35,235 nt of DNA from an uncultured beta proteobacterium (GTDB lineage: Bacteria; Pseudomonadota; Gammaproteobacteria; Burkholderiales; Burkholderiaceae_C): the NCBI GenBank assembly GCA_903876045.1, contig CAIQYP010000147.1, positions 1-35,235 on the forward strand. Direction: 5' to 3'. Position 1 is the first letter of the stretch. Each line of letters opens with the position of its first letter. Shown one piece after another: positions 1 to 11,486 of this stretch. The position numbers and the translations under genes were made by a program. The notes under the pieces were generated by a model. That model made no database searches and was not told where the DNA came from. It was given only the letters and a program-made list of their open reading frames with translations.

Positions 1-55
1 ACCGCAATCACAGCCGTATCTCGGATTAACAAGCCGTCTTATGTCTCTTCGTTAC

Positions 56-748
56 TTACTCATCCATCACCTCACCCTTAACCGTACGCTGCATCTCGGT
101 CACTTCTTCTGGGCGTTCATCGATCAGCAACACCATCAGATAGCTCTCTGGATAGTTGGCGGAGATGGCGTGCGCAATGTGCTGCATCATCACCGTTTTG
201 CCGCTCTTGGGCTGCGCCACGATCAGAGCGCGCTGGCCCTTGCCGATGGGCGCAATGATGTCGATGACACGACCTGTGATATTTTCTTCGCCCTTGATGT
301 CCTGCTCCAGACGCATTTGCGATTTGGGAAACAGGGGAGTCAGATTCTCGAACATCACCTTGTGCTTGTTACTCTCGGGCAGGCCACCGTTAACCTTGTC
401 GAGTTTGTTGAGGGCAAAGTAGCGCTCGCCATCCTTGGGCGTACGCACTTCACCTTCGATCATGTCGCCGGTATGCAGATTGAAGCGACGCACCTGGCTC
501 GGGCTGATGTAGATGTCATCTGTGCTGGCGGTATAGCTTGTGTCTGGACTGCGCAGAAAACCAAAACCGTCGGGAAGGATTTCCAGCACGCCATCGGCAA
601 TGATTTGCTCACCGGTACGGGCACGCTTTTTGATGATGGCGAACATCAGCTCCTGCTTGCGCATGCGGCCGGTGTTTTCGATCTCAAGCTCTTCAGCCTG
701 CTTAAGGACTTCCGACACGTGGAGTGCCTTGAGTTCGTTTAAATGCAT
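56..748 (-). CDS. rho: Transcription termination factor Rho, N-terminal 227 residues followed by MDE-stop (interrupted or truncated)
   Basis: Translation [43 protein letters not shown]...[16 protein letters not shown]...[24 protein letters not shown] is Rho up to just past Walker B. The expected continuation (VASTFDEPASRHVQVAEMV...) is absent in all three minus-strand frames of the remaining 55 bases. Confidence 0.93.
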   Translation of the reverse strand: MHLNELKALHVSEVLKQAEELEIENTGRMRKQELMFAIIKKRARTGEQIIADGVLEILPDGFGFLRSPDTSYTASTDDIYISPSQVRRFNLHTGDMIEGEVRTPKDGERYFALNKLDKVNGGLPESNKHKVMFENLTPLFPKSQMRLEQDIKGEENITGRVIDIIAPIGKGQRALIVAQPKSGKTVMMQHIAHAISANYPESYLMVLLIDERPEEVTEMQRTVKGEVMDE

Positions 749-916
749 GGATTGGGTCCCGTAGGGGGTTGCCGAAATAGTCGGAGGAAAACCGGATTAG
801 TCGAAATTCAGGGGATAAGGGATGAGGCTAGATGGGTTGCTCGGGCCTCAGCGTTCTGCGCCCGTTTGGAGCGCCTGTCCTTCAGTGGTTCAGTGAACTG
901 AGCACAATTATGACAG

Positions 917-949
917 GAAAAAACGACCGTGCAGCAGTGTCACGGCCGT
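917..949 (-). terminator. Intrinsic terminator downstream of trxA
   Basis: Minus strand reads ACGGCCGTG-ACACTGCTG-CACGGTCGT followed by TTTTT: 9-bp stem with one G.T pair, then a U-tract. Confidence 0.75.
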
Positions 950-963
950 GGTGCTAATTAGCG

Positions 964-1302
964 TTAATGTGCTGCCAGTTGTTCGTCGATAAAGGCGGTC
1001 ATCTGGGCCTTACTCATGGCGCCGACTTTGGTAGCTGCCAACTGACCATCTTTGAACAACATCAGAGTGGGGATACCTCGAATACCGAACTTGGCTGGAA
1101 TGTCGCGGTTTTCGTCCACGTTCATTTTTGCAATCTGGAGCTTGCCAGCATAGTTGGTGGATACCTCGTCCAGAATCGGTGCAATCATTTTGCAAGGTCC
1201 GCACCACTCGGCCCAGTAATCCACCAAAGTGGGCTGGGTTGCTTGCAGAACGTCTGCTTCAAAAGATGCGTCGGTAACGTGTTTGATCAGGTCGCTGGCC
1301 AT
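964..1302 (-). CDS. trxA: Thioredoxin
   Basis: [19 protein letters not shown]...[21 protein letters not shown]...[21 protein letters not shown] active site. Start placed at 1302 rather than the longer ORF start at 1476. Confidence 0.96.
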   Translation of the reverse strand: MASDLIKHVTDASFEADVLQATQPTLVDYWAEWCGPCKMIAPILDEVSTNYAGKLQIAKMNVDENRDIPAKFGIRGIPTLMLFKDGQLAATKVGAMSKAQMTAFIDEQLAAH

Positions 1303-1347
1303 GGGCTTTCCTTTGGGAGTTTCAGATACAGCTAAAGTTGCGGCATT

Positions 1348-4011
1348 GTGACAGAAACCAAGCTCCCATCTTCCAGTCCATCCTCTATGGAGGGTATAGG
1401 CAAAATCGATGCATCTGGTGGCATTGCTGCCTTTTCCTACGCTGATGACCACCCCGTGATGGCGTTGTGGGTGCACCCGCGAGTCGGTTTTTTATCACGT
1501 CTGCAGGCGGCATTTCAGGCTCGGGAGGCTCATCCTGCACGCACTCTCGTGTTGCTACCCTATGCGCAACTACGACCGCTGGCATCCCGACTTTGGGCCC
1601 AATTTTTTGGAGACGGTTTTTCTCCACAGTTTGAAACCACCATGAACTGGTGTGCCAGTCGGGCCACGTACGTCCCGGCGCCAACAGATATTCGCATGGA
1701 GCGCACCTGGGACATTTTGACGGCGCAGAGCCTGCTAGTGCAGGCCGGTTTGGCGGATCAGCAAGACGCGCTAGCTGGTTTGTTGGTGGATACAGCGCAC
1801 CAATTGGCGCCGCTGGCCGCTGCGTGTGCACCGGCGGCGCGTGCCCAATGGGCACAGCGGGCTCGCGAGTCGGCCGTGCTGGGCATGTCTGGCAGTGCGC
1901 TGAACTGGGAAATAGCCGTGGCGCGCATAGCTGTGGAGTGGGCCGCAATCTCGGGCTACGCCAGCGACATCCTGTTTGAACCCGCTCATTGTCATGATGT
2001 GGATTGCTTGGTGATGGTGCGCGGCATTTCTGAAGATCCTCTGGCCGCGGGATTAAAGCAGGCATGGGCAGAGCGCCTGTTGATATTGCCGCTGCACACG
2101 GCGGATACCGCTGCAGAATTGCCCGCTACGCATGTCGTAGTTGGACTACACGCTTGCCGTGACGCTGAAGATGAGGCACAACGTTGCACGGCGCAAGCTT
2201 TGGCCCATATTGCACAGGGCCGCTTTCCCATTGCACTGGTGTCTTCCGACCGGGTACTGACGCGGCGCGTGCGTGCGCTTCTGGATGGGGAGGGTGTGGC
2301 CATACGCGATGAAAACGGCTGGAAGCTTTCTACAAGTTACGCAGCTGCGGCGTTGATGGCCATGCTGCAGGGTTGCGCATGGAATGCGTCCAGCGACCAG
2401 GTGTTGAACTGGTTGAAAGCCACGCCCGCAGACTTTGTCGGAGACCTGGACGATCTCGAGGCAGTCTTGCGGCGGGAGCAGGTGCGTGACTGGCGCCATG
2501 TCGCATCTTTGTCTCGCATACAGAAGAACGTCGTGCGATTGGCAGTTGTGCAAACGATCAATGACTTGCGCGACGGCAGCAAGGCTTTGCGCACTCTGGC
2601 GCAATGGCTGGGCTGGCTGAGCGGTGCGCTCAATGCTTGTGGGCTGTCGGCGCTCTTGGAAGAGGAGGGGACCGGGCGACAAATTCTGGCAACGCTGCAT
2701 TTGGACGGTGAAGTAGACGCGGTGTCCGATGCGCTACTTTCACAGTCGCTATGGTCTCAGCGGCGCTTTGATCTGGCTGAATTCAGTCAGTGGGTCAATG
2801 AAGCGTTGGAAGGTGAAAGTTTTAAACCACCTTACCCCGAGCAGGAACAGTTGGTGATTTTGCCCATGAGCCAGATGCTCGGCCGCCCATTCGCCGCCGT
2901 GTTGCTGGCCGGTTGCGATGCGGTGCGCCTGCAGTCCGCACCCGAACCCCTGGGGCATTGGACGGTAGCCCAACGCCTGGCGTTGGGACTCCCTGCGCGT
3001 GAAGCCCTGCAGGCCCATTTACTTTCCGCGTGGCAATGCGCTCTGCAGACGCCGGTGCGTGATGTGTTTTGGCGCACAAGTGATGAAACCGGTGAGGCCT
3101 TGTTACCCAGTCCGCTGGTGCAACTCTTGGAACTGTCGCAAACGCAATGCGCGACGGCGGTAGACCCGCGTGTGAAGCGCACCGTGCTCGGTACGCCTTC
3201 TGAACGGCCACAGCCAACAGGTGATTTGTTACCTGTGCCGTACCTCACACAGGGCTCTTACGACGACCTGCGCATGTGCCCTTATCGGTTTTTTGCTATG
3301 CGCCAGTTAGGCCTCAAACAAGTCGACGAGTTGGAGTCGGAAGTCGATAAGCGTGACTTCGGCGTCTGGCTGCATGCGGTGCTGCAGCATTTTCATGTTT
3401 CGGTAGCGGCACAGGATGCAAAAACGCACGAGCAGCGTCAGGCCATGCTGGAAGATGCCAGCCTGACCGTCACCCAGTCCATGGGCTTGCCAGACGGGGA
3501 GTTTTTGCCTTTTGCGGTGTCCTGGCCCGCTGTGGCTTCAGGCTATTTGGAATGGCTGGAAAAGCATGAGAGTCAGGAGGCCGCCACCTACCAAAGTGGT
3601 GAGGTGGATCAAGTGCAGCGGCTGGGTGCCATTGAAATTCGTGGCCGTATCGACCGCATCGATAGTCTTCCTGATGGCCGCGTCATGGTGCTGGACTACA
3701 AGACCGAAAACAGCACCAAAACAAAGGCCCGAGCCAAAGATCCGCTCGAAGATACCCAAATGGCTTTTTATGCCGCTTTGCTGCCACACGACACCTTGCG
3801 CGGTGGCTACATCAATATTTCAGAGAAAAAGACCGAGTGCATCGAGCAGCACGAGATTGTTGAAGCGCGTGATGCCTTGATTGAAGGCATGCTGGGCGAT
3901 TTGCAACGCATTGCCGAAGGAGTGGTGCTGCCTGCCTTGGGCCAGGGAAGCGCTTGTGACTACTGCCAGGCACGGGGTCTTTGTCGCAAAGACTTCTGGG
4001 AGGCAGCATGA
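1348..4011 (+). CDS. AddB-like PD-(D/E)XK nuclease / inactivated helicase subunit of a two-subunit helicase-nuclease
   Basis: C-terminal [23 protein letters not shown]...Q nuclease motif; MCPYRFF plus [10 protein letters not shown] (CX2CX5C) matches the AddB Fe-S staple; no N-terminal Walker A seen. The exact start is uncertain. Confidence 0.85.
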   Translation: MTETKLPSSSPSSMEGIGKIDASGGIAAFSYADDHPVMALWVHPRVGFLSRLQAAFQAREAHPARTLVLLPYAQLRPLASRLWAQFFGDGFSPQFETTMNWCASRATYVPAPTDIRMERTWDILTAQSLLVQAGLADQQDALAGLLVDTAHQLAPLAAACAPAARAQWAQRARESAVLGMSGSALNWEIAVARIAVEWAAISGYASDILFEPAHCHDVDCLVMVRGISEDPLAAGLKQAWAERLLILPLHTADTAAELPATHVVVGLHACRDAEDEAQRCTAQALAHIAQGRFPIALVSSDRVLTRRVRALLDGEGVAIRDENGWKLSTSYAAAALMAMLQGCAWNASSDQVLNWLKATPADFVGDLDDLEAVLRREQVRDWRHVASLSRIQKNVVRLAVVQTINDLRDGSKALRTLAQWLGWLSGALNACGLSALLEEEGTGRQILATLHLDGEVDAVSDALLSQSLWSQRRFDLAEFSQWVNEALEGESFKPPYPEQEQLVILPMSQMLGRPFAAVLLAGCDAVRLQSAPEPLGHWTVAQRLALGLPAREALQAHLLSAWQCALQTPVRDVFWRTSDETGEALLPSPLVQLLELSQTQCATAVDPRVKRTVLGTPSERPQPTGDLLPVPYLTQGSYDDLRMCPYRFFAMRQLGLKQVDELESEVDKRDFGVWLHAVLQHFHVSVAAQDAKTHEQRQAMLEDASLTVTQSMGLPDGEFLPFAVSWPAVASGYLEWLEKHESQEAATYQSGEVDQVQRLGAIEIRGRIDRIDSLPDGRVMVLDYKTENSTKTKARAKDPLEDTQMAFYAALLPHDTLRGGYINISEKKTECIEQHEIVEARDALIEGMLGDLQRIAEGVVLPALGQGSACDYCQARGLCRKDFWEAA

Positions 4012-7000
4012 CTTCCCCAGTGGACACAGTAGCTTTTGAACACGATGGCGCGCCGATTGCGCGGGAGCACTTCTACCAGATTGCCTGTGACCCACGTCGC
4101 AGCGTGGCGGTTGAAGCATGCGCTGGCGCCGGCAAGACCTGGATGCTGGTTTCACGCATGGTGCGCGCCCTGTTAGAGGGGTGTGCGCCGCAGGACATTC
4201 TGGCCATTACCTTCACCAAGAAAGCAGCCGGAGAAATGCGCCAGCGCCTGCAGGAGTGGTTGCACGAATTTGCTTCCGCCAGCGACGCCACCTTGCAGTT
4301 AGAGCTTCGCATGCGTGGCATGGCACAGCCTGCCACTGATGCGCAATTGCAAACCTTGCGTGGCTTGCACGCAGCGCTATTGCAATGCGGCAGACCGGTG
4401 CAGGTGCGCACCTTTCACAGCTGGTTTGCCTCGCTACTGCGCAGTGCTCCGTTAGGCGTGATGCATGCGCTGGGTCTGCCCACGGCATATCAATTGCTGG
4501 AAGACGACAAAAAGGCCACGGTCTTGGTATGGCGGCGCTTTCAGACCCGTGTGGCGGCCGATCCGCAAGCGCGCGCCGACTATGCCGACGCAGTGGCCGC
4601 CTTCGGGCGCTTCAATGCCCAAAAGGCGCTTGAGTCTGCGCTTGCCAAAAGAACAGAATTCGCGCTGGCTGATGCGCACGGCATGGTGACTCAGTCGGTG
4701 GATACTTTCGCTAAACAGTTTCCTGACTTTGCAGCCTTTGCCGTACCGGAGGATGCCTTGCGCAGCCCGCAAACACGCGCCATGCTGCAGCGCGCAGCGA
4801 CCGTGCTGGGGCAGCAAAAGGGGGCAACTTGTCAAAAGGCCGCCATTGCGTTGGAGCGAGCGCTGACCGATCAAAACGCTGTTGGCGTCAGCGCTGCACT
4901 GCTGACGCAGAAGGGCGAACCGCGCAAGCTGGGCGACAAATACGCGGGCGTTGACGCCGTGCAGGCAGCGCAGGATTTCTTGCTGCGACTGGGTCAGGTC
5001 CAATTGCAGTTCAGCGCCTGGTTGCACCAGCAACGTATGGCACGGCTTGCACGCGGCCTGTTGGCTGACTACGCCCAACTCAAGCGCGAGCGCGGCTGGA
5101 TCGACATGGGCGATCTGGAGAGCGCTGCGCTACAACTGTTGTCCGACGAGGTGCTGAGCGGCTGGATTCAAGAGCGGCTGGATGCGCGCGTGCGCCATTT
5201 GCTGATTGATGAGTTTCAGGACACCAACCCGCTGCAGTGGCAGGCCTTGCATGCGTGGCTTTCGGGTTACGCCGGCGCCGGTAATGCGCCGGCCGTGTTT
5301 ATTGTGGGCGACCCCAAGCAGAGCATTTATCGTTTCCGTCGTGCTGAGCCGCAGGTGTTTCGCGCCGCCAAAGACTTCGTGAAGTTCGGCTTGGGAGGTG
5401 ACGTTTTAAGCTGCGACCACACCAGGCGCAACGCAAAGGCCATCATTGGCGCCGTCAACGCCGTGATGCTTGAGGCGCAAGAGCAGCAGGAGTTTGATGG
5501 CTTTAGAACCCACAGCACCGAGTCCATTGAAAGCGGTCAGGTGCTGCAATTGCCGCCTATTCCCCAAGCAGCAGCGCCTGCCTCAGAAGCGCGCCAACGC
5601 TGGCGCGATTCCCTGACCGAGCCGCGCTTTGAGGAAGAGGAAAGTCGCAAGGTACTGGAGTGTCGACAGGCCGCACGCTGGCTGCACACCAAACTAAACG
5701 ATGCCACTGGCGCACTGGCGCCTAAAGATGTCATGGTGTTGGCGCGCAAGCGTGCCAGTCTGGGCCTGCTGCAGACTGAATTGGCTGCATTGCAGATACC
5801 GGCCCAGCAGCCTGAAAAAAATGATTTGATGGACTTTGCCGAGGTGCAGGATCTTGTGGCTTTGCTCGACACACTGGTGTCGCCGCGCCATGACATTGCA
5901 CTGGCGCGTGCACTCAAGTCGCCGCTGTTTGGCGTGAGCGACGCGGATTTGGTGCAACTGGTGCTGCAGCTACGGCGCGCGCAGGCCGAGGCGCCGCCCG
6001 TCACACCGCCGTGCTGGATGGAGGTGCTGAAATCTGAGGCGTCATTGCCTGCGTCACTACAGGCGGCAGCACAAAAGCTGCTGCTCTGGCAGGGCTGGGT
6101 GCAGCAACAACCGCCTCACGACGCGCTAAGTGCTATCTATCAAAGCGGAGATGTGCTGGCGCGCTTTGCTGCAGCTGCCCCCGCAAGCATGCGCGCGGGC
6201 GTGGTGGCCAATTTGGTTGCCTTGTTGCACGCCGCGCTGGCGGTGGACGGTGGTCGATACACCACGGCCTACAGTTTTGTACGTGCATTGCGCGCTGGTG
6301 GTAACGCAGCGCCGGTTCGATCTGATAGCGATGCCGTGCGACTGTTGACCATCCACGGCGCCAAGGGGCTGGAGGCGTCGCTGGTGCTGATGCTTGATAC
6401 GGATGCCCGTGAGCCGAACGCACAGACTATGGACGCCCTGGTGGATTGGCCGGGCGAGGATGCCTATCCACGCCGCTTTGTGTTTCTAGCCAGTGAAACC
6501 CATGCCCCTGCGTGCGTGGCAGATGCCCTGGCCACCGAGTTGTCCGCACGCAGTCGGGAAGAACTCAACGCTCTTTATGTGGCACTCACGCGCACGCAGC
6601 ACACCTTAGTGCTCTCCAGCATGCAGCCGCGCAACCCCAATCCGTCAAGCTGGTGGGGCCGGTTGGCGCCGCATGCCCAGGCCCTGGAGCCGGTGCCTGA
6701 TGCGCTCTCCCCGCAGACCACTGCGCAAACAGACGATCCAGGGGGCGGCTCCAAGGGCGCGGCTTCATTCGATTTGCTGGTGCTGCCCGAATTACCAGTG
6801 GAAGCTCGCCTTGGCTCAGTGGTCAAAGCTGCCTCCGCTAGTGACGCCGCAGCGCAGGTTGAACTTGCGCAGGATAGTGATGAAGCCCGCATCGGCAAAG
6901 CCATGCACCGCCTGCTGGAGTGGCTACCGGTGCGCAGTGGTGGTTACGCAGCGCTGGCTGGGGGCCCCATAGGATCCGGTATCCACACGCCACACTGGTC

Positions 7001-7382
7001 CGACGCCCAGCGCGAATCCGTTGCCACACAGTTCATCGTGACCGCGACCCAATTGGCCTTAGCCGTTCAGATGGCTCAGGCCATTGTCACTGGTGCCGGC
7101 GCCTGGGCCTGGGACGCGGACCAGTTGCAATGGCATCACAACGAAGTGCCGATCAGCCGTGGAGGGCGCTTGTTGCGCATCGACCGACTGGTGCAAACGC
7201 GCTCGGGCGGGCTATGGTGGGTTCTCGATTACAAATCCAAGGCCGCGCCTCAAATGGATGCTGATTTGTGTGCTCAACTCCTGGGTTACCGCGCCGCAAT
7301 TGCACAGGCCACTCCGGGCCAGTTGATTCGCGCTGCATTTTTGACGCCGCAGGGCGCGCTGATTGAAGTAAATCCCCTATGA
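4008..7382 (+). CDS. AddA-like UvrD/RecB-family helicase with C-terminal nuclease domain
   Basis: ACAGAGKTWMLVSRMVRALLEG (Walker A), LLIDEFQDTNPLQWQAL (Walker B), VGDPKQSIYRFRRAEP, LTIHGAKGLEASLV, C-terminal VLDYKSK...QLLGYR. ATGA overlap with the upstream gene. Confidence 0.9.
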   Translation: MTSPVDTVAFEHDGAPIAREHFYQIACDPRRSVAVEACAGAGKTWMLVSRMVRALLEGCAPQDILAITFTKKAAGEMRQRLQEWLHEFASASDATLQLELRMRGMAQPATDAQLQTLRGLHAALLQCGRPVQVRTFHSWFASLLRSAPLGVMHALGLPTAYQLLEDDKKATVLVWRRFQTRVAADPQARADYADAVAAFGRFNAQKALESALAKRTEFALADAHGMVTQSVDTFAKQFPDFAAFAVPEDALRSPQTRAMLQRAATVLGQQKGATCQKAAIALERALTDQNAVGVSAALLTQKGEPRKLGDKYAGVDAVQAAQDFLLRLGQVQLQFSAWLHQQRMARLARGLLADYAQLKRERGWIDMGDLESAALQLLSDEVLSGWIQERLDARVRHLLIDEFQDTNPLQWQALHAWLSGYAGAGNAPAVFIVGDPKQSIYRFRRAEPQVFRAAKDFVKFGLGGDVLSCDHTRRNAKAIIGAVNAVMLEAQEQQEFDGFRTHSTESIESGQVLQLPPIPQAAAPASEARQRWRDSLTEPRFEEEESRKVLECRQAARWLHTKLNDATGALAPKDVMVLARKRASLGLLQTELAALQIPAQQPEKNDLMDFAEVQDLVALLDTLVSPRHDIALARALKSPLFGVSDADLVQLVLQLRRAQAEAPPVTPPCWMEVLKSEASLPASLQAAAQKLLLWQGWVQQQPPHDALSAIYQSGDVLARFAAAAPASMRAGVVANLVALLHAALAVDGGRYTTAYSFVRALRAGGNAAPVRSDSDAVRLLTIHGAKGLEASLVLMLDTDAREPNAQTMDALVDWPGEDAYPRRFVFLASETHAPACVADALATELSARSREELNALYVALTRTQHTLVLSSMQPRNPNPSSWWGRLAPHAQALEPVPDALSPQTTAQTDDPGGGSKGAASFDLLVLPELPVEARLGSVVKAASASDAAAQVELAQDSDEARIGKAMHRLLEWLPVRSGGYAALAGGPIGSGIHTPHWSDAQRESVATQFIVTATQLALAVQMAQAIVTGAGAWAWDADQLQWHHNEVPISRGGRLLRIDRLVQTRSGGLWWVLDYKSKAAPQMDADLCAQLLGYRAAIAQATPGQLIRAAFLTPQGALIEVNPL

Positions 7383-8635
7383 AACTATCCATTCCCGTTG
7401 CCATCATCGGTGGCGGCCCTGCTGGCCTTATGGCCGCGCAGATACTGGTTGACGCTGGCATCTCCGTGCATTTATTTGATGCCATGCCATCTGTCGGGCG
7501 CAAGTTCTTGCTCGCCGGTAAAGGAGGCCTGAACCTCACCCACTCAGAAGGTGCAGATACCTTTGCCGGACGTTACGGTGCGCGGCGTGATGCTATCGAG
7601 CGGGTGCTGAGCGACTTTGATGCCACGGCTTTGCGTGAATGGGCCCAAAGTCTGGGCATCGAAACGTTTGTCGGTACCTCGGGGCGGGTATTTCCCAAAG
7701 ATATGAAGGCTGCGCCTTTACTTCGCGCCTGGTTGCACCGCCTGCGCCATCCCGCGCAAGGGCCGGGTGTGCAGTTCCATATGCGCCACCGTTGGACGGG
7801 TTGGGGCGAGAACAATAGCCTGCTTTTTGATACGCTCCAAGGTCCCAGTGAGTTTAAAGCTGATGCGGTGGTGCTCGCGCTGGGGGGCGGCAGTTGGGGG
7901 CGATTGGGCTCCAATGGTGCTTGGGTGCCTTTGCTCACGCAAAAAGGTGTGGCAGTGGCCTCGCTTCTGCCATCCAACTGCGGTTTCGATGTGCAGGGAG
8001 GTTGGAGCGAGCATTTCAGGAGCCGCTTTGCCGGTCAGCCTTTCAAGTCGATTGCCATTACGTTGGCGTCGGCTAGCGGTCAAACCTGGCGGAGAAAAGG
8101 AGAATTTGTCGCGACCGAATCTGGCGTGGAGGGAAGCTTGGTGTATGCCGCATCGGCCCAGTTGCGCGATGAGATTATGCGCAATGGCACTGCCACATTT
8201 GCGCTGGACTTGCTACCCGACATGGCAGTTGAAAAAGTGCTGCAAGAAGTTAGTCATCCGCGGGGATCGCGCTCTTTGACCAGCCACCTCAAAAGCCGCC
8301 TGAACCTGGACGGTATCAAGGCCGGCATCCTGCACGAGTTGCTGGACAAGACAGCCATTAACGATCCTGCGCAACTTGCGACAGCGATCAAAGCCTTGCC
8401 CATCACTTTGCAAGCCACGCGTCCAATCGACGAGGCGATCAGCAGTGCCGGCGGTGTGCTGTTTGAGGTGCTGAATGCGGGCCACATGTTGGAGCAACTA
8501 CCCGGCGTGTTTTGTGCTGGAGAAATGCTTGATTGGGAGGCGCCAACTGGTGGTTACCTGCTGCATGCCAGCTTTGCTACTGGGCGCGCGGCGGGGCAGG
8601 GCGTGTTGGAATGGCTACGCCACAACGCTGCTTAG
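7379..8635 (+). CDS. NAD(P)/FAD-dependent oxidoreductase, HI0933/YhiN-like flavoprotein
   Basis: N-terminal [52 protein letters not shown]-terminal [28 protein letters not shown]. Overlaps the end of the previous gene by 4 nt. Confidence 0.9.
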   Translation: MKLSIPVAIIGGGPAGLMAAQILVDAGISVHLFDAMPSVGRKFLLAGKGGLNLTHSEGADTFAGRYGARRDAIERVLSDFDATALREWAQSLGIETFVGTSGRVFPKDMKAAPLLRAWLHRLRHPAQGPGVQFHMRHRWTGWGENNSLLFDTLQGPSEFKADAVVLALGGGSWGRLGSNGAWVPLLTQKGVAVASLLPSNCGFDVQGGWSEHFRSRFAGQPFKSIAITLASASGQTWRRKGEFVATESGVEGSLVYAASAQLRDEIMRNGTATFALDLLPDMAVEKVLQEVSHPRGSRSLTSHLKSRLNLDGIKAGILHELLDKTAINDPAQLATAIKALPITLQATRPIDEAISSAGGVLFEVLNAGHMLEQLPGVFCAGEMLDWEAPTGGYLLHASFATGRAAGQGVLEWLRHNAA

Positions 8636-10533
8636 GCGCTCGTTACGGAGTCTGCATGCGCTCCGAGGTGTAAGCGTAGTTCATCAGCCTTGAATGGCTT
8701 GGACAAAAACGCGTCCATGCCCGCGAGCTGGCAAGCCTCTCGGTCACTGGCCATGGCGTTGGCAGTCATGGCCACAATGCGCACGCGTTTGCGATGGTTG
8801 GCAGCCTCAAAGGCGCGAATGGCGCGCGTGGCGTCCAGCCCGTCCATCACCGGCATCTGCATGTCCATGAAGATCAGGTCAAAGTCTTGCTGTATTGCAG
8901 CACGGAGGCCTTCTTCACCATTTTTGGCCAGCGTTACATGGTGGCCGGCACGCTCGATCAGGCTGATTGCAAGCTTTTGGTTTATGACGTGATCCTCAAC
9001 CAGCAGCACCCGCAGACATTGGCTTGATGAAGTTTTTGCATCTTGACTAATCTGTTGTACGACAGGGCTCTCAGGCTGCAAGGGAAGCGGTTTGCCGGGC
9101 TTCATTCGAACGGTGAATTCAAAGGTGCTGCCTTGCCCAGGGGTGGATTGCAATTGGATATTACTGCCCATGAGACGAACCAGAGTGTTAGAAATGGTCA
9201 AGCCCAAACCGGTTCCCCCGAAGTTGCGGGTGGTCGAGCTATCCGCTTGTGTGAAGGCTTCAAAAACAGTGAGTTGCTTGTCGGGTCCAATGCCAATGCC
9301 TGTATCACTGACCCAGAACCGGTAGCTGTGGGGCTGGTCCGGCTTGCGCTCCCATCCGACTGTGACGCTGCCCTTGATCGTGAACTTGATCGCGTTTCCA
9401 ACCAGATTTGTCAGCACCTGAAGCAGGCGGTTGGGGTCACCGATAAGGTAGGTGTCCAGCACCCCTGAGGACACGGTGTTCAATTCCAGGCCCTTGGCTT
9501 GAGCGCGCACTCGTAGTGGCGCAAGGCAATGGTTGAACAACTGCTCCAGTTCGAACTCGATGGCATCGAGTTCGACCTTGCCAGCCTCAATTTTGGAAAA
9601 ATCCAGTATTTCGTTGATGATGCCCATCAGCGAAGTTGCGGATGTTTTCACCACCTGCAGCAGTTCTCTTTGCTCCTGGGTCAGCGGTGTGTCCAGCACC
9701 AGATCGGTCATTCCCATGATGCCGTTCATGGGCGTGCGGATTTCGTGGCTAATGGTGGCCAGGAATTCGCTCTTGGCACGGTTGGACTGTTCTGCCTGGT
9801 CCTTGGCTTGTACCAAGTCCTGTACCCGTTGTTTGATGGTGCGTGACATGGTGTTAAAGGCCGCACCCAACTGGCCTAGTTCGTCATCGCCTTCGTTGAC
9901 GGGTGCAGGGCTCAAATTACCTTCGGTCACTTCGTGGCTGGCACGCGTTAAATCGACCAAATGCCGAGTCAGCCACAAACCCAGAATCATCAAAAGCACG
10001 GCTGATAGGAGCAACTCTCCAAGCGCGATCAATGAGCCTTGGCTTATCAAGGCGCGGCGCGCTGCCTGAATGTGCGACAGATCCATGCCCATGTATAAAG
10101 TGCCCAATCGCTGTCCGGACATCAGAACCGGCGTTTGCACATGGTGCACCGGATTGGTCATGCTCAACGATAGTTCAAACCCCGTATCGTTGTTTGGCAA
10201 CTCTTGGTCTTTAGGCCAGCCACTGCTTGCAACCCGGTTATTTTGGGTATCCACGACGACAAGATAGCGAACGCCTTTTTGGCTCAGGCTCTCATCAAGA
10301 ACTGACTGCACCGTTGCATAGTCCCGTTGCGCTAGCGGGGCGATGGTTGCTGCACTCAGAATAGGAGTGATTTGGCGTACATGCTGTTCGACCTGCTCGA
10401 CAAGGTAGCTGTTCATTAGACGCAGACTGTTGCTGACCAATAGCGTCAACATCACTGCCTCAACTACGACTGCAGCCAGCAGAAAGCGCGCGCGCACCGA
10501 ACGCATGCCAAGGCCTATACCGGAAAATTTCAT
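8632..10533 (-). CDS. Hybrid sensor histidine kinase/response regulator (TM, periplasmic domain, HAMP, HisKA, HATPase, REC)
   Basis: H-box [44 protein letters not shown]; receiver [15 protein letters not shown]...[19 protein letters not shown]...[10 protein letters not shown]. Confidence 0.95.
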   Translation of the reverse strand: MKFSGIGLGMRSVRARFLLAAVVVEAVMLTLLVSNSLRLMNSYLVEQVEQHVRQITPILSAATIAPLAQRDYATVQSVLDESLSQKGVRYLVVVDTQNNRVASSGWPKDQELPNNDTGFELSLSMTNPVHHVQTPVLMSGQRLGTLYMGMDLSHIQAARRALISQGSLIALGELLLSAVLLMILGLWLTRHLVDLTRASHEVTEGNLSPAPVNEGDDELGQLGAAFNTMSRTIKQRVQDLVQAKDQAEQSNRAKSEFLATISHEIRTPMNGIMGMTDLVLDTPLTQEQRELLQVVKTSATSLMGIINEILDFSKIEAGKVELDAIEFELEQLFNHCLAPLRVRAQAKGLELNTVSSGVLDTYLIGDPNRLLQVLTNLVGNAIKFTIKGSVTVGWERKPDQPHSYRFWVSDTGIGIGPDKQLTVFEAFTQADSSTTRNFGGTGLGLTISNTLVRLMGSNIQLQSTPGQGSTFEFTVRMKPGKPLPLQPESPVVQQISQDAKTSSSQCLRVLLVEDHVINQKLAISLIERAGHHVTLAKNGEEGLRAAIQQDFDLIFMDMQMPVMDGLDATRAIRAFEAANHRKRVRIVAMTANAMASDREACQLAGMDAFLSKPFKADELRLHLGAHADSVTSA

Positions 10534-11357
10534 TGCAGTGAGTTGCGAACTTCCTTGGCGTAGGGTTCCATCAAATCCAATTCCTTGGGTTTGAGTTTGC
10601 GGTAACCGTCGAGCTTGTATTTTTCAAAATAGGCCTTGCCCTCGGCACTGGCAGAGAATGCAGACAGTGCAGCATCAACTGCATCCTTGCGGGCCGCCTG
10701 GCGCTTATTCAGCATATAAACCCGTCCCGCCATCGGTTCGCTAACCACTAGAAAACGCATTTGGGCCTGCAACTCACGGTTCAGACTCTGGTAGTTTGCA
10801 AGTGACATGAATCCGGCAGCAGCCTCACCTGATAGCACCAAGCGTGCCACGCTATCGGATGCACTCACGTAGCGCAAGGCCTCACTGTCGCCACCTTGCT
10901 TCATCCAGTGTTGGCCCCAAAGCGTGACAAGAGACGTTGGTGACAAACCGAGCACCGGCTTACCCACTAAATCCTTGGCCGTTTTGACTTTGCTGTTGCC
11001 GACCACCAGAGCCACAGCACGGAAATCCGCTGCGTAGGTGATCAAGGGAATGTAGTCGGCGTCGGTTTGGGCTAGACGAGCCTGGTGGCCAGTCGTAACC
11101 GCGATGTCGTATTCTTGGTGCAACATGCGTTTTGCAAATTCGGTGAAGTCTGGTGCGGTTACAACCTCAACCGGGATGCCGAGCGCTTTTTCTAGTTGAC
11201 TTCGCAGGGGTTGGTACATCTCCAGAATCACCCGCGCACTAGTATGCGGTGCGATACCCAGGTGAAACACGGCGGGCGTTTGGGCCAGCGCAACCATGCT
11301 ACATAGACACAAACCCAGGCTCAGTAGGTAACGGCGCGAGGCGTGGAAAGTTTTCAT
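10530..11357 (-). CDS. PhnD-like periplasmic substrate-binding protein (phosphate/phosphite/phosphonate SBP family)
   Basis: Signal peptide [84 protein letters not shown] typical of the PhnD fold. ATGA overlap with the kinase gene. Confidence 0.88.
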   Translation of the reverse strand: MKTFHASRRYLLSLGLCLCSMVALAQTPAVFHLGIAPHTSARVILEMYQPLRSQLEKALGIPVEVVTAPDFTEFAKRMLHQEYDIAVTTGHQARLAQTDADYIPLITYAADFRAVALVVGNSKVKTAKDLVGKPVLGLSPTSLVTLWGQHWMKQGGDSEALRYVSASDSVARLVLSGEAAAGFMSLANYQSLNRELQAQMRFLVVSEPMAGRVYMLNKRQAARKDAVDAALSAFSASAEGKAYFEKYKLDGYRKLKPKELDLMEPYAKEVRNSLQ

Positions 11358-11486
11358 AGCAGCAACCTTGATTTTGTTGGTTCAATTATCCTGCCAATGC
11401 CACCCGATCAATTTTTTTCACATCACTTTTCTGCTCTTTTGCACATTCCAATGGATTGGGAATCTGGGGGAATTCTGCTTGACCCA

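Noticed and set aside
1-58. Group II intron or intein as the cause of the rho interruption
   Set aside because: The junction does not begin with the GUGYG-type group II 5' end, and an in-frame stop excludes an intein in this frame. A group I intron or IS cannot be judged from 55 bases, so the cause is left open.
41-742. 233-aa plus-strand ORF antisense to rho
   Set aside because: Fully covers the strongly recognisable rho frame on the other strand; His/Leu-rich shadow translation with no recognisable family.
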